A DNA stretch of 61,991 nt, from positions 1 to 61,991 of the forward strand of contig CBFHON010000009.1 of NCBI GenBank assembly GCA_965657505.1, in the 5' to 3' direction. The position numbers and the translations under genes were made by a program. The notes under the pieces were generated by a model, which saw only the letters and a program-made list of their open reading frames with translations, did not search any database and was not told the origin of the DNA. This DNA comes from TMED109 sp002171375. Its GTDB lineage: Bacteria; Pseudomonadota; Alphaproteobacteria; TMED109. Each line of letters starts with the position of its first letter. The stretch's first letter is position 1. Below, piece after piece: positions 9,302-18,540 of the stretch.

Positions 9302-9376
9302 TTAAATTTCTGCACAAGCGTAACAATTGATTTCAAGACCTACTGCTACTTCTAAAACTACTGGTGATTTCCACAT
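9302..9376 (-). CDS. pqqA: PQQ precursor peptide PqqA (24 residues)
   Basis: Ribosomal precursor whose glutamate and tyrosine are cross-linked and excised to form pyrroloquinoline quinone. The peptide begins MWKSP and contains GLEINCYACAEI, giving the invariant E-x3-Y pair as Glu15 and Tyr19, the usual MW start and the usual 22-29 residue size. AAAGGGA lies about ten bases before the ATG, and a strong terminator follows 11 bases after the stop, so it is an independent transcription unit. pqqB, C, D and E are not in this window. The call rests on motif and size; an in vivo product is inferred. Confidence 0.85.
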   Translation of the reverse strand: MWKSPVVLEVAVGLEINCYACAEI

Positions 9377-9472
9377 TTTAAATATCCCTTTTTAAATTAA
9401 TATAATAAAAATATACATTAAAAAATTCTATTTTAAACCTATAAGAGTAATTGGTATATCCTATAATACAAA

Positions 9473-10459
9473 TTAAATACTTAATGATTCTAATATCGGG
9501 GGTACATCACGTGCTTTAGGCAACTGCATTTTCTTCCCAGTATCAATTAAAGCATCTATGAAAGATTTGTAAGGCTCTATCCTTACATATTGTGAAGGAA
9601 TAAGAGAGATTATTTTCCTTTGTGGTAAATTAGTTTTATATAAATTAACATCAAAATCTATCTTTTTTCCTCCTAATCTTGCTGCTAAAGCTGGCACAAT
9701 TGCTACTCCCCTTCCAGATTGAACCATTGAAAGAGCAACTTCATAGGTTCTTGTTTTAGCAAAAACTCTAGAATCGGGCAAAACGCTGGTAAACCATTCT
9801 TCTATTCTTTTTTTATGCTGATTTCCAAATTCAAACTGAATAATATTATTCAAAACTTTACTTTCTTTTGACTTTTTTAAATCTTCTAGGTTTTTAATAT
9901 TTTCCAAAGATATATTTTTTGGTACTGCTAATACATATGGGTCTTCAAATAAATCAGATTTACTAAAGGATAGTATACTTTTAGCAATAGAATCTTCAGC
10001 TAGTACTGCAACAGACAATTGTCTTCCATATAAAAGATCGATTGCCTCAGCAGGAGAAATCTCGAGTATATCTAGCTCTATATCAGGAAATTTCTTAGCT
10101 AATTCTTCCGATGCGGATGGTAATAAGTTTCTTGCGACTGAGGATAATAAACCAATAGATATAAGACCTTTTTGACCACTTCCAAACTGACGCAATCCAA
10201 CCATTGTTTCCTCAATACCTGATAATACTACTTCTGACCTTCTCTGCAAATATTGGCCCGCTTCAGTCAAACTCATTTTAGATCTACCTCTTTTAAACAA
10301 AAGAGATCCTACTTCATCCTCTAATTTGGAAATTTGTTGGGATAAGGAGGGTTGAGCTAAACCAAGTATCTTACTAGCTTTTGTAAAAGATGAAGCTTGT
10401 GCAACAGTCCAAAAAATTTTTAGCTGGTGTAGTGTTATACCTATGTTTTCATTTTTCAT
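9473..10459 (-). CDS. LysR-family transcriptional regulator
   Basis: A 328-residue regulator. Residues 10-70 form the LysR winged helix-turn-helix (LHQLKIFWTVAQASSFTKAS, then LAQPSLSQQISKLEDEVG), followed by a periplasmic-binding-like effector domain starting at GLISIGLLSSVARNLLP. The target and effector are unknown. It is divergent from the aldo/keto reductase at 10564 with a 104-base shared intergenic region, so that gene is the likeliest target by the usual LysR arrangement (inference). pqqA lies downstream on the same strand but with its own leader. Confidence 0.93.
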   Translation of the reverse strand: MKNENIGITLHQLKIFWTVAQASSFTKASKILGLAQPSLSQQISKLEDEVGSLLFKRGRSKMSLTEAGQYLQRRSEVVLSGIEETMVGLRQFGSGQKGLISIGLLSSVARNLLPSASEELAKKFPDIELDILEISPAEAIDLLYGRQLSVAVLAEDSIAKSILSFSKSDLFEDPYVLAVPKNISLENIKNLEDLKKSKESKVLNNIIQFEFGNQHKKRIEEWFTSVLPDSRVFAKTRTYEVALSMVQSGRGVAIVPALAARLGGKKIDFDVNLYKTNLPQRKIISLIPSQYVRIEPYKSFIDALIDTGKKMQLPKARDVPPILESLSI

Positions 10460-10563
10460 TCTAAAACCTTAAATTAAAAAAAAAGATGACTTAATACAAG
10501 AATCGTAATAACTATAGCGGAAAATAAAAAATATACTATTAAATATACGAAAAGGATCACGGT

Positions 10564-11622
10564 TTGAAAAAAAATAATTTAGGAAAAACAGACATTATGG
10601 TTTCAGAAATATGTCTTGGTACTATGACTTGGGGCCAACAAAATTCTGAGAAAGAAGCCCATGATCAATTAAGTTTTGCTATCGAAAGAGGTATAAATTT
10701 TATAGACACGGCTGAAATGTATTCTGTTCCTCCTAAAGAAGAAACTTATGGACTGACTGAAAAATACATTGGAACATGGTTAAAAAATCAAGATAGGTCT
10801 AAAATTATATTAGCTACAAAGATAGCAGGAAGAACTTCGAATGTGCCTTCTGGTCCTCCAGGACTTGACTGGATAAGAAAAGGTCCTCGACTTAATGAAG
10901 AACATATTTTTGAAGCTATTGAAAACAGTCTGAAAAGATTAAATACTGAGTATATAGATTTATATCAAATCCATTGGCCTGAAAGACCAGTTAATAGTTT
11001 TGGTCAGCTAGGATATATTCATAATCCAAGAGAAGATGACATAAAAATTGAAGTGACATTAGAGGCTCTTTCAAAAGCAGTTCAGAAAGGTTTAATTAAA
11101 TACATAGGGCTTTCAAATGAAACTCCATGGGGAGTAATGAAATTTATAGAAGCGGCTAAAGAGTTTAGCCTACCAAGAGTAGTTTCTATTCAAAATCCAT
11201 ATAGTCTTTTAAATAGATCATTTGAGGCAGGCCTATCAGAAATAGCAATAAATGAAGAAGTAGGTCTACTTCCATATTCTCCTCTTGCTGGAGGAGTATT
11301 AAGCGGAAAATATTTAAATGGTAAAAAACCAGAAAATGCTAGAATGACTCTTTTTGAAAGAATGCGAACTAGATATACAAATCAACATGCAGAAAATGCG
11401 GTATTAGAATACCAAAAAATAGCTTTAAAATATGATTTAAATTTAACTCAGATGGCTATAAATTTTGTTACTAAACAAAATTTTGTTACCTCTAATATAA
11501 TTGGAGCTACTTCTATTGATCAACTTGAAGAAAATATAGATTCTATAAATTGTGAACTTAACGAAGAAGTCATCAAAGAAATAGAGAAAGTTCATAAAAT
11601 TTATACTTATCCCTGTCCTTAA
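10564..11622 (+). CDS. Aldo/keto reductase, Tas/YajO-like
   Basis: NADPH-dependent carbonyl reductase of TIM-barrel fold, 352 residues. The catalytic tetrad is visible: Asp in FIDTAEMY, the Tyr of the same motif, Lys in LATKIAG and His in QIHWPE. The C-terminus carries the nucleotide-binding IGATSIDQLEENI. The start is TTG at 10564 with AAAAGGA about ten bases upstream. Substrate unknown; the length and the YSVPPKEETYG insert match the Tas-like subgroup. Divergent from a LysR gene and convergent with an Old Yellow Enzyme gene 9 bases away. Confidence 0.92.
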   Translation: MKKNNLGKTDIMVSEICLGTMTWGQQNSEKEAHDQLSFAIERGINFIDTAEMYSVPPKEETYGLTEKYIGTWLKNQDRSKIILATKIAGRTSNVPSGPPGLDWIRKGPRLNEEHIFEAIENSLKRLNTEYIDLYQIHWPERPVNSFGQLGYIHNPREDDIKIEVTLEALSKAVQKGLIKYIGLSNETPWGVMKFIEAAKEFSLPRVVSIQNPYSLLNRSFEAGLSEIAINEEVGLLPYSPLAGGVLSGKYLNGKKPENARMTLFERMRTRYTNQHAENAVLEYQKIALKYDLNLTQMAINFVTKQNFVTSNIIGATSIDQLEENIDSINCELNEEVIKEIEKVHKIYTYPCP

Positions 11623-11631
11623 TAAAAGAAT

Positions 11632-12864
11632 TTATTTTTGTTTATGTATTTCAGATAAATGAGAATCTAATTTTTTCTCATCTATAACTTCATCTCTTAT
11701 GCCTTTAAACTCTGCCAACTTTCCTCTTCTGTTTACTCCCCATTTATATTGTTCTGGCCACATAGCAAATTCGGGATCTGCATTTAAAGCCTGGGCTGCA
11801 TGTAATGCCCAGAAAGGATTATACATTAGCTCTCTTCCTACAGCTATAAGGTCTGCCTTATCACTTTGTAATATCTCTTCGGCCTGATTAGGATCAACTA
11901 TTACTCCTACAGCCATTGTTTTAATTCCAGCTTCATTCTTAACTTTGTCGGCATAAGGAACTTGAAAACCCGGCCCTCTATCCATATTAGTTTTCATAGG
12001 TTTACCAGAATTATTAACTCTAAATAAAGGAGCTCCTGAAATACCTCCTGCTGAGCAATCAACAACATCGACGCCATGCTCTTCTAATTTTCTCGCTAAA
12101 ATAACTGAGTCATCTATTTCCCATCCATTTTCTAATCCATCAACGGCTGATATTCTGCAAAATAAGGGAATATCTTCTGGTATAGCTTCTCTTACAGCGT
12201 CAACAACTTGAAGCAATAACTTCATCCTTCCATATATATCTCCTCCATATTCATCATTTCTTTTATTAGCTAAAGGTGACAAAAAGCTATGTAATAAATA
12301 TCCGTGTGCAGAATGAATTTCAATCACTTTAAAACCTGCTTTTATAGCTCTAACTGCAGCATTTGCAAAAGCATTTACTATATCATTAATGTCATTATTA
12401 TCCATTGCTCTAGGAACTACCCAACCTTCAGCAACTGGAACATCTGACGGTGCTATAATTTCCCATGGAGGATTACCAGCTTTAGTATCTTCATCATCTA
12501 AAGGTAGGCCTCCGTTCCATGGAGTTTTGGTTCCCGCTTTTCTTCCAGCATGAGCCAACTGGAAACCTGGAACACACCCCATTCTTTCTATGAAAGAAGT
12601 AATAGGTTTTAATGCATCCGCTTGTTCATCTGTCCAAATACCTAGACATCCTGGTGTAATTCTTCCTCTAGCTTCTACTGCCGTAGCTTCTGCGAAGATT
12701 AATCCTGTTTTACCTCTAGCAAAAGTACTTAAATGCGCAAACTGCCAGTCTGAAGCCATACCATTATTTGCTGAATACATACATAATGGAGATAAAACTA
12801 TCCTATTGGGAATAGTTACTCCTCTTATTTTTATAGGACTAAAAAGTTTTGAGTCAGTAACCAT
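11632..12864 (-). CDS. Old Yellow Enzyme family NADH:flavin oxidoreductase
   Basis: FMN-dependent ene-reductase of about 410 residues, YqjM/NamA-like. Motifs: SPLCMYSANNG at the N-terminus (the FMN-tuning Cys of the YqjM class), GRKAGTKTPW, IEIHSAHGYLLHSF with the substrate-binding His pair, RMKLLLQVVDAVR, and the phosphate-binding end VGVIVDPNQAEEIL ... IAVGRELMYNPFW. It probably reduces activated alkenes; the natural substrate is unknown. GGAGGAAG precedes the start closely. Convergent with the aldo/keto reductase. Confidence 0.94.
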   Translation of the reverse strand: MVTDSKLFSPIKIRGVTIPNRIVLSPLCMYSANNGMASDWQFAHLSTFARGKTGLIFAEATAVEARGRITPGCLGIWTDEQADALKPITSFIERMGCVPGFQLAHAGRKAGTKTPWNGGLPLDDEDTKAGNPPWEIIAPSDVPVAEGWVVPRAMDNNDINDIVNAFANAAVRAIKAGFKVIEIHSAHGYLLHSFLSPLANKRNDEYGGDIYGRMKLLLQVVDAVREAIPEDIPLFCRISAVDGLENGWEIDDSVILARKLEEHGVDVVDCSAGGISGAPLFRVNNSGKPMKTNMDRGPGFQVPYADKVKNEAGIKTMAVGVIVDPNQAEEILQSDKADLIAVGRELMYNPFWALHAAQALNADPEFAMWPEQYKWGVNRRGKLAEFKGIRDEVIDEKKLDSHLSEIHKQK

Positions 12865-12935
12865 ATCTTCCTCCAGGATTTAAAAAATATATTATATACA
12901 TTAATTAAAAATATTTAAACTAAAAATATCTTAAA

Positions 12936-15734
12936 TTAGTGAGCTTCATCCCAATTATCACCTATCCCTATTTCAACCTCTAGGGGAACTTTCATCTTAA
13001 AGCCTGGCTGAGGAGCATTAATCATTTCTGATTTTACTATTGCTATTAGTCGGTCGACATCTGCTGAAGCGCATTCAAATACTAGTTCATCATGCACCTG
13101 AAGAATTAATTTAGCATCAATATTATTTTTTATTAAAATTTCAGGAAAGTATTTCATTGATCTCTTAATAATATCAGCAGCAGCTCCTTGCAAGGGAGCA
13201 TTTATAGCTTGCCTTTCTGCCCCAGCTCTTATCATAGGGTTTTTATCGTTAATACTAGGGATATAGCATCTTCTTCCATAAATTGTTTCAACAAATCCAT
13301 TTCTTCTAGCAAAATCTTGGGTGTTCTCCATATATTTTTTTATTCCTGGATACTGATTAAAATATAGTTCTATATACTCCTTCGCTTCCGTTCTACTAAT
13401 ATTAAGTTGCTTGGCTAATCCAAAAGCACTTTGTCCATATATTATACCAAAGTTTATTGTCTTTGCGTTTCGACGCATCGCACTAGTAACGTTTTCTTTA
13501 TCTACTATAAATACTTGAGATGCCGTAAGGGTATGAACATCTACATTATTTTTAAATGCTTTAATAAGAGGTTCTATATTTGCTACCTCTGCTAGTAATC
13601 TAAGTTCAATTTGTGAGTAATCACAGGCAACTATTTTTTTATTTTCTTCGGCAATAAAAGCCCTTCTTATAGCTCTTCCATCTTCCGTTTTTATAGGAAT
13701 ATTTTGTAAATTAGGATTACTTGAAGAAAACCTTCCTGTCATTGCTCCCGTCATTTGAAAATGTGTATGAACTCTTTTAGTAACAGGGTTTATTTGATCA
13801 ACTAAAGCATCAGAGTATGTACTCTTTAGTTTCTGTAAAGCTCTCCATTCTAAAATTAGCTGGCAGATTTCATTTCCATCTTGACTTAATTTTTCTAAGA
13901 CCGCCGCGGATGTTGAGTACAGACCAGATTTTCCTTTCTTACCACCTTTCAAACCTAATTTATTATATAAAATTTCTGCTAACTGTTTAGGTGAAGAAAT
14001 ATTAAATTCTTCATCCGCTAAATTAAAAATTTTTTCTTTTATAGGATTCATTTTATTTATAAAAGTATTACTTAGGTTTTTTAAGTAATTAGAATTAATT
14101 CCTACCCCATTTCTTTCCATGTAAGCTATTACATTAGGAAGTGGCCTTTCAATAGTTTCATAAAGTGAAACCATATTCTCTTTCACTAATCTATCTTTTA
14201 AAAATATATATAAACGAAGAGTAATATCTGCATCTTGTGCAGCGTATTCTAATGCTTTTTCGAGTGCTACATAATCAAAAGTAACTTGGTCTTTACCTTT
14301 TCCAGTTATTTCAGAATAACTAATAGGCGTTATATTTAAATGTTTTTTGGAGAGCGAATCCATCCCATGTCCAGATTGTTTACCTGCATCTAAAGCAAAC
14401 GACATGAGCATTGTGTCATGATAAGGATATATATTTATATCTCCCGCATTATATAATACAGTCATATCATACTTTATATTTTGTCCTATTTTAATAATAC
14501 TGGGATCTTCCAATATAGGTTTTAATAGAGATAAAACTAAATTAGTATCTAGCTGATTTATCTTATCAGCAATTAGTCCACCTTCTTTAGATTTATGGTT
14601 TAAAGGAATGTAAATTGCATTTCCAGGTTCTATTGATAAAGAGATTCCAACTAATTGAGCCGATACAGCATCTATAGAAGTTGTTTCAGTATCAATAGAA
14701 ACTATACCATTAATCTCTATATTTTTTAACCACGTAACTAATACCTGTTCATCTGTGACAAGCTTATAGTTATTTTTTTTTATAGGCTTAATATCTTCTT
14801 TATCATTATCTTCCGGTAAGGCTACGTAAGCACTTTTACTATCAATAAAACCGTCCTCATTTGGTAACCTACCTATTAGACTATTAAAACCTTGTTTTAT
14901 TAAAAAAGTTTTAAGTTTATTAATATCTATATCTCTTCTTTTAAAATTATTAAAACTTTCAATTTCTTTAATATCTTTAGACAATGTCACTAATTTCATA
15001 CTAATTCTTGCCAAATCGGCATAATTAATTAAATTTTCTCTTCTTTTAGGTTGCTTAATTTCCTCTGCTTTTCCAAGTAAAGTATCTAAATCGCCATATT
15101 CATTAATTAACTCTGCCGCTGTTTTAATTCCTATCCCAGGCACACCAGGAATATTATCGGTGCTATCTCCTGCCAATGCTTGAACATCTATTACTTTTTC
15201 AGGATAAACTCCAAACTTTTTAAAAACTTCTTCTCTACCAATATTGACCATCTTCATAGGGTCAACCATTTTTACATTATCATTGACTAACTGCATAAGA
15301 TCCTTATCAGAAGAAATAATATCTACTGTCCAACCCTCATTTGAAGCCTGATTAGAATATGTAGCAATTATATCATCAGCCTCATACCCTTTAAGCTCTA
15401 TATATGGAATATTAAAGGCTTCTGTAGCCTCTCTAATCAATGAAAACTGAGGAATTAAATCTTCAGGTGCCTCAGATCTATTAGCTTTATATTCAGAATA
15501 AATTTCATTTCTAAAAGATTTTGATGCTGTGTCGAAGATTACAGCCAAGGAAGAAGTTTTAGTTTCAGCTATAAGACGCCATATCATATTACAATAGCCC
15601 ATCACAGCATTTATAGGAGTTCCGTCATTTCTTGTTAATGGTGGAAGCGCATAATAAGCTCTAAAAATAAAACCTGATCCATCAACTAACGTTAATGACT
15701 TTTTATTAACTGTATTTTTATCTTCAGCTACCAT
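12936..15734 (-). CDS. polA: DNA polymerase I
   Basis: Full-length Pol I of 932 residues. It has a 5'-3' exonuclease domain (DGSGFIFRAYYALPP, the DSTDNIPGVPGIG helix-hairpin-helix), a 3'-5' exonuclease domain with its acidic residues kept (SIDTETTS, NIKYDMTVL, YAAQDADITLRLY), and the polymerase domain with motif A (ACDYSQIELR), the O-helix (RRNAKTINFGIIYG) and motif C (QVHDELVFE). Proofreading therefore looks intact. It is monocistronic, divergent from the MFS gene at 15840. Confidence 0.97.
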   Translation of the reverse strand: MVAEDKNTVNKKSLTLVDGSGFIFRAYYALPPLTRNDGTPINAVMGYCNMIWRLIAETKTSSLAVIFDTASKSFRNEIYSEYKANRSEAPEDLIPQFSLIREATEAFNIPYIELKGYEADDIIATYSNQASNEGWTVDIISSDKDLMQLVNDNVKMVDPMKMVNIGREEVFKKFGVYPEKVIDVQALAGDSTDNIPGVPGIGIKTAAELINEYGDLDTLLGKAEEIKQPKRRENLINYADLARISMKLVTLSKDIKEIESFNNFKRRDIDINKLKTFLIKQGFNSLIGRLPNEDGFIDSKSAYVALPEDNDKEDIKPIKKNNYKLVTDEQVLVTWLKNIEINGIVSIDTETTSIDAVSAQLVGISLSIEPGNAIYIPLNHKSKEGGLIADKINQLDTNLVLSLLKPILEDPSIIKIGQNIKYDMTVLYNAGDINIYPYHDTMLMSFALDAGKQSGHGMDSLSKKHLNITPISYSEITGKGKDQVTFDYVALEKALEYAAQDADITLRLYIFLKDRLVKENMVSLYETIERPLPNVIAYMERNGVGINSNYLKNLSNTFINKMNPIKEKIFNLADEEFNISSPKQLAEILYNKLGLKGGKKGKSGLYSTSAAVLEKLSQDGNEICQLILEWRALQKLKSTYSDALVDQINPVTKRVHTHFQMTGAMTGRFSSSNPNLQNIPIKTEDGRAIRRAFIAEENKKIVACDYSQIELRLLAEVANIEPLIKAFKNNVDVHTLTASQVFIVDKENVTSAMRRNAKTINFGIIYGQSAFGLAKQLNISRTEAKEYIELYFNQYPGIKKYMENTQDFARRNGFVETIYGRRCYIPSINDKNPMIRAGAERQAINAPLQGAAADIIKRSMKYFPEILIKNNIDAKLILQVHDELVFECASADVDRLIAIVKSEMINAPQPGFKMKVPLEVEIGIGDNWDEAH

Positions 15735-15839
15735 AAATTTTTCCTATAATGATAAATTATCATTTTATGGACTAATATTCTATAACTCATTATTAATTTT
15801 AACTTGCTAAATTAATTAAATTGTTGCTATTTGCATTAA

Positions 15840-16982
15840 ATGTTATTCAAAAATATACCAACTAGGTTTTCTTTAGTTTATTTCTCTATTTTTATGGTTA
15901 TAGGAATAAATGCTCCTTTTTTTCCTCTGTGGCTTTCTTCAAAAGGCTTTAATGAAAGATATATTGCAATTATTTTAGCTACTTCAGTATTAACTAAATT
16001 ATTTGCTAATCCTTTTTTTGCTGGTCTAGGAGATAAATATGGCAATAGAAAAATACCCATGCTTTATTTATCATTTATTGCATCTATAATATTATTTTCA
16101 TTAAATATTTTTAATTCACTATACTTACTTGCTTTTATGGCAATAATTAGTTGGGCTTTATTTGCTCCTTTAATGCCATTGACAGAAAGTTTAACAACAA
16201 CTGCTATTAAAAAATATAATTTTGATTATGGCAATACTAGATTATGGGGATCAGTATCATTTATAATTTTTGCTTTTTTTGGAGGTATAATAATTGAAAA
16301 TTATGGATTAAAGTATGTGCCCTTGTTAATGACTATTGGTGCAATATGCTTATTTATTTCTATCGTTTTAATGCCTTCAATAAAATCATTACCTGCTAGA
16401 AAAAAAATAAGTACATATGCTTTATTAAAAAACAGAAATTTTTTTCCGTTTTTACTAGCATGTGGAGCTATTCAAAGTAGTCACGGTTTATATTATGGTT
16501 TTTCAACTATTTATTGGAAAAGTATAGGTATATCAGAAACTATAATTGGGGCATTATGGGCAGAAGGAGTTGTTTTTGAAATCATTCTTTTAGCTTATTT
16601 TTATAAATTTAGACATTATACATCACCAAAATTTTATCTTGTAATAGCAGGAAGCTTGGCGATTGTAAGATGGAGTTTAATGGTATATGCAGATAATATT
16701 TTATTTATTGCTATAATTCAAACTCTTCATGCTTTTACATTTGGACTAACTCATCTAGCTGCAATATATTTTATATCTCAAGTTATGCCAGCAAGATCAC
16801 AAGCTAAATGCCAAGCATTATATTCTGCAATATCAATGGGAGCATTTCTAGCCGTATCGATTGCATTTTCAGGAGACATATATAAACTTTTTTATAATCA
16901 ATCCTTTTTCTTCTCTTCTTTTCTAGCTTTTATAGGAATAGTAATATCTTTAAGGTTCATTAAAACTAAGAAGGTTTTTTGA
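15840..16982 (+). CDS. MFS transporter, PPP/HcaT-like
   Basis: A 12-TM major facilitator of 380 residues. The GNTRLWGSVSFI motif after helix 4, FPLWLSSKG after helix 1 and GDKYGNRKIP are typical of the phenylpropionate-permease/HcaT-like branch (MFS_1_like). Substrate cannot be told from sequence. A stop codon directly precedes the ATG in frame, so this start is fixed, though no Shine-Dalgarno is visible. Its last 17 bases overlap the convergent zinc-finger gene. Confidence 0.9.
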   Translation: MLFKNIPTRFSLVYFSIFMVIGINAPFFPLWLSSKGFNERYIAIILATSVLTKLFANPFFAGLGDKYGNRKIPMLYLSFIASIILFSLNIFNSLYLLAFMAIISWALFAPLMPLTESLTTTAIKKYNFDYGNTRLWGSVSFIIFAFFGGIIIENYGLKYVPLLMTIGAICLFISIVLMPSIKSLPARKKISTYALLKNRNFFPFLLACGAIQSSHGLYYGFSTIYWKSIGISETIIGALWAEGVVFEIILLAYFYKFRHYTSPKFYLVIAGSLAIVRWSLMVYADNILFIAIIQTLHAFTFGLTHLAAIYFISQVMPARSQAKCQALYSAISMGAFLAVSIAFSGDIYKLFYNQSFFFSSFLAFIGIVISLRFIKTKKVF

Positions 16983-17130
16983 ATAATTTGCCACAATACG
17001 GACAATTAATTGTTAATTCATTTTCTCCAATAGTAAGATATATTTTAGGATGACCATTACCACCTTCTCCACCAGAACAGACAAATTTTGCTATTTTTCC
17101 AATTTTATTTTCTTTAGTATTTGTTTTCAT
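16966..17130 (-). CDS. Small zinc-finger protein, NDUFS6-like (zf-CHCC)
   Basis: A 54-residue product with Cys18 (VCSGGEGGNGHPKIYL, with the His in GHP) and the Cys pair in INCPYCGKLF. The C-x8-H-...-C-x2-C spacing and the GHPKIYL core match the zf-CHCC family, the bacterial relatives of respiratory complex I subunit NDUFS6, common as tiny genes in Alphaproteobacteria. It probably binds zinc. It is convergent with, and overlaps by 17 bases, the end of the MFS gene. Confidence 0.85.
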   Translation of the reverse strand: MKTNTKENKIGKIAKFVCSGGEGGNGHPKIYLTIGENELTINCPYCGKLFKKPS

Positions 17131-17226
17131 AATAAAAAAACCTTCTTATAATATATTGAATTAAATGAATGAAAATGTTACCGACACTTATGTCCAATAA
17201 ATATATTATATAAAAGAATAAAATAA

Positions 17227-18171
17227 ATGGCTATTGATAATAAAAATTATGCTATTGAAATAAATGGTTTAAGAAAAATTTATAACCATAAAAAGCCTAA
17301 TGCTTTTGAAGCATTAAAAGGTATAAACTTAAATATTCCCAAACAGTCAATATTTGGTTTATTAGGTGCTAATGGCGCAGGGAAATCTACATTAATTAAT
17401 ATCATTGCTGGTTTAGTAAAAAAAACAGAGGGCACAGTTAAAGTATGGGGTAACGATATTGAGACTGATGAAAGAAATGCTAAATTATCAATAGGTGTCG
17501 TTCCTCAAGAATTGATATTAGACCCATTTTTTACACCAAGAGAAACTCTAAAATATCAGAGTGGATATTATGGTGTACCCAAAAAAGAAAATTGTATAGA
17601 AGAAATATTAGAAACTGTCGGCCTTTTAGATAAAGCTGACGCATATCCAAGAAGTCTTTCTGGAGGCATGCGAAGAAGGCTAATGATAGGTAAGGCGATG
17701 GTTCATAGACCTCCTATTCTAATTTTAGATGAGCCAACTGCTGGAGTAGATGTAGCGCTTAGACAGTCTCTATGGAAAGAAGTTAAAAAACTTAATGAAG
17801 CTGGAGTTACTATTATATTAACAACTCATTATCTAGAAGAAGCTGAAGCTATGTGTGATAGTTTAGCTATAGTTAATAAGGGAGAAATAGTGGCTGAAGG
17901 CCAAACTAATGAAATGCTTAGTAAATTAGATAAAAAAGAGTTAATAATATTATTAGAAGATGAAGAGGCTGATAATATTAGATTAGAAGGCGTAGATATA
18001 GAAATATTAAATAAGAGTCTTATCAGAATAGCTTTTAAGCCTAGTATAATTAATGAAGGCGAAATTATTGAAAAAATTTATACTAGTGGCTCAAAAATAA
18101 AATCTATAAATTCAAAAGAACCAGATTTAGAAGAATTATATTTGGACCTTACAAATAATGATGTTAGCTAA
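17227..18171 (+). CDS. ABC transporter ATP-binding protein (ABC-2 type, YadG-like)
   Basis: A 314-residue ATPase with Walker A (GANGAGKST, residues 47-55), Q-loop (VVPQE), signature LSGGMRRR, Walker B plus D-loop (LILDEPTAGVD) and switch His in LTTHYLEEAEAMCD. Similar to YadG/CcmA-type exporters, with an extra C-terminal 75 residues. No permease follows; instead the next gene, overlapping by 14 bases, encodes a small 4-TM transporter. The partner permease must be encoded elsewhere, or this ATPase serves an unusual partner (inference). Confidence 0.92.
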   Translation: MAIDNKNYAIEINGLRKIYNHKKPNAFEALKGINLNIPKQSIFGLLGANGAGKSTLINIIAGLVKKTEGTVKVWGNDIETDERNAKLSIGVVPQELILDPFFTPRETLKYQSGYYGVPKKENCIEEILETVGLLDKADAYPRSLSGGMRRRLMIGKAMVHRPPILILDEPTAGVDVALRQSLWKEVKKLNEAGVTIILTTHYLEEAEAMCDSLAIVNKGEIVAEGQTNEMLSKLDKKELIILLEDEEADNIRLEGVDIEILNKSLIRIAFKPSIINEGEIIEKIYTSGSKIKSINSKEPDLEELYLDLTNNDVS

Positions 18172-18538
18172 TTTAATATTCATAATAACAAGCGTTCTTT
18201 TAAATGCTTTAGCGCAAATTTTATTAAAAGCAGGAATGAAAAATTTCAGTAATATAGACCTAAAAAATAATGTAATTCAGACTTTTATTTCTATAGCTAT
18301 AAATCCATACATTATATGCGGTTTTATTTCCTATGGTATATCTATTTTGTTATGGTTATGGGTTTTATCTAAAGTAGACGTAAGTTATGCGTATCCTTTC
18401 CAAGCCTTAGGCTACATAGTGGTTACAATATTAGCATGGCTTATTTTTCAAGAAAATATTAATTTAACTAGAATAATAGCTCTTATATTTATTACCTTGG
18501 GGCTAATTATTTTAGCACTTTCTGCAAGAGCAAACTAA
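18158..18538 (+). CDS. Small EamA/SMR-type membrane transporter, ArnE-like
   Basis: A 126-residue protein with four membrane helices (about 4-24, 45-68, 74-95, 102-122) and the motifs LNALAQILLKAGM and SYAYPFQALGYIVV typical of the EamA half-transporter/SMR group that includes ArnE and ArnF, flippases for undecaprenyl-linked aminoarabinose. It overlaps the ABC ATPase gene by 14 bases and is 2 bases before an epimerase-like gene, so a role in moving a lipid-linked sugar is plausible but inferred. Confidence 0.82.
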   Translation: MMLANLIFIITSVLLNALAQILLKAGMKNFSNIDLKNNVIQTFISIAINPYIICGFISYGISILLWLWVLSKVDVSYAYPFQALGYIVVTILAWLIFQENINLTRIIALIFITLGLIILALSARAN

Positions 18539-18540
18539 TT

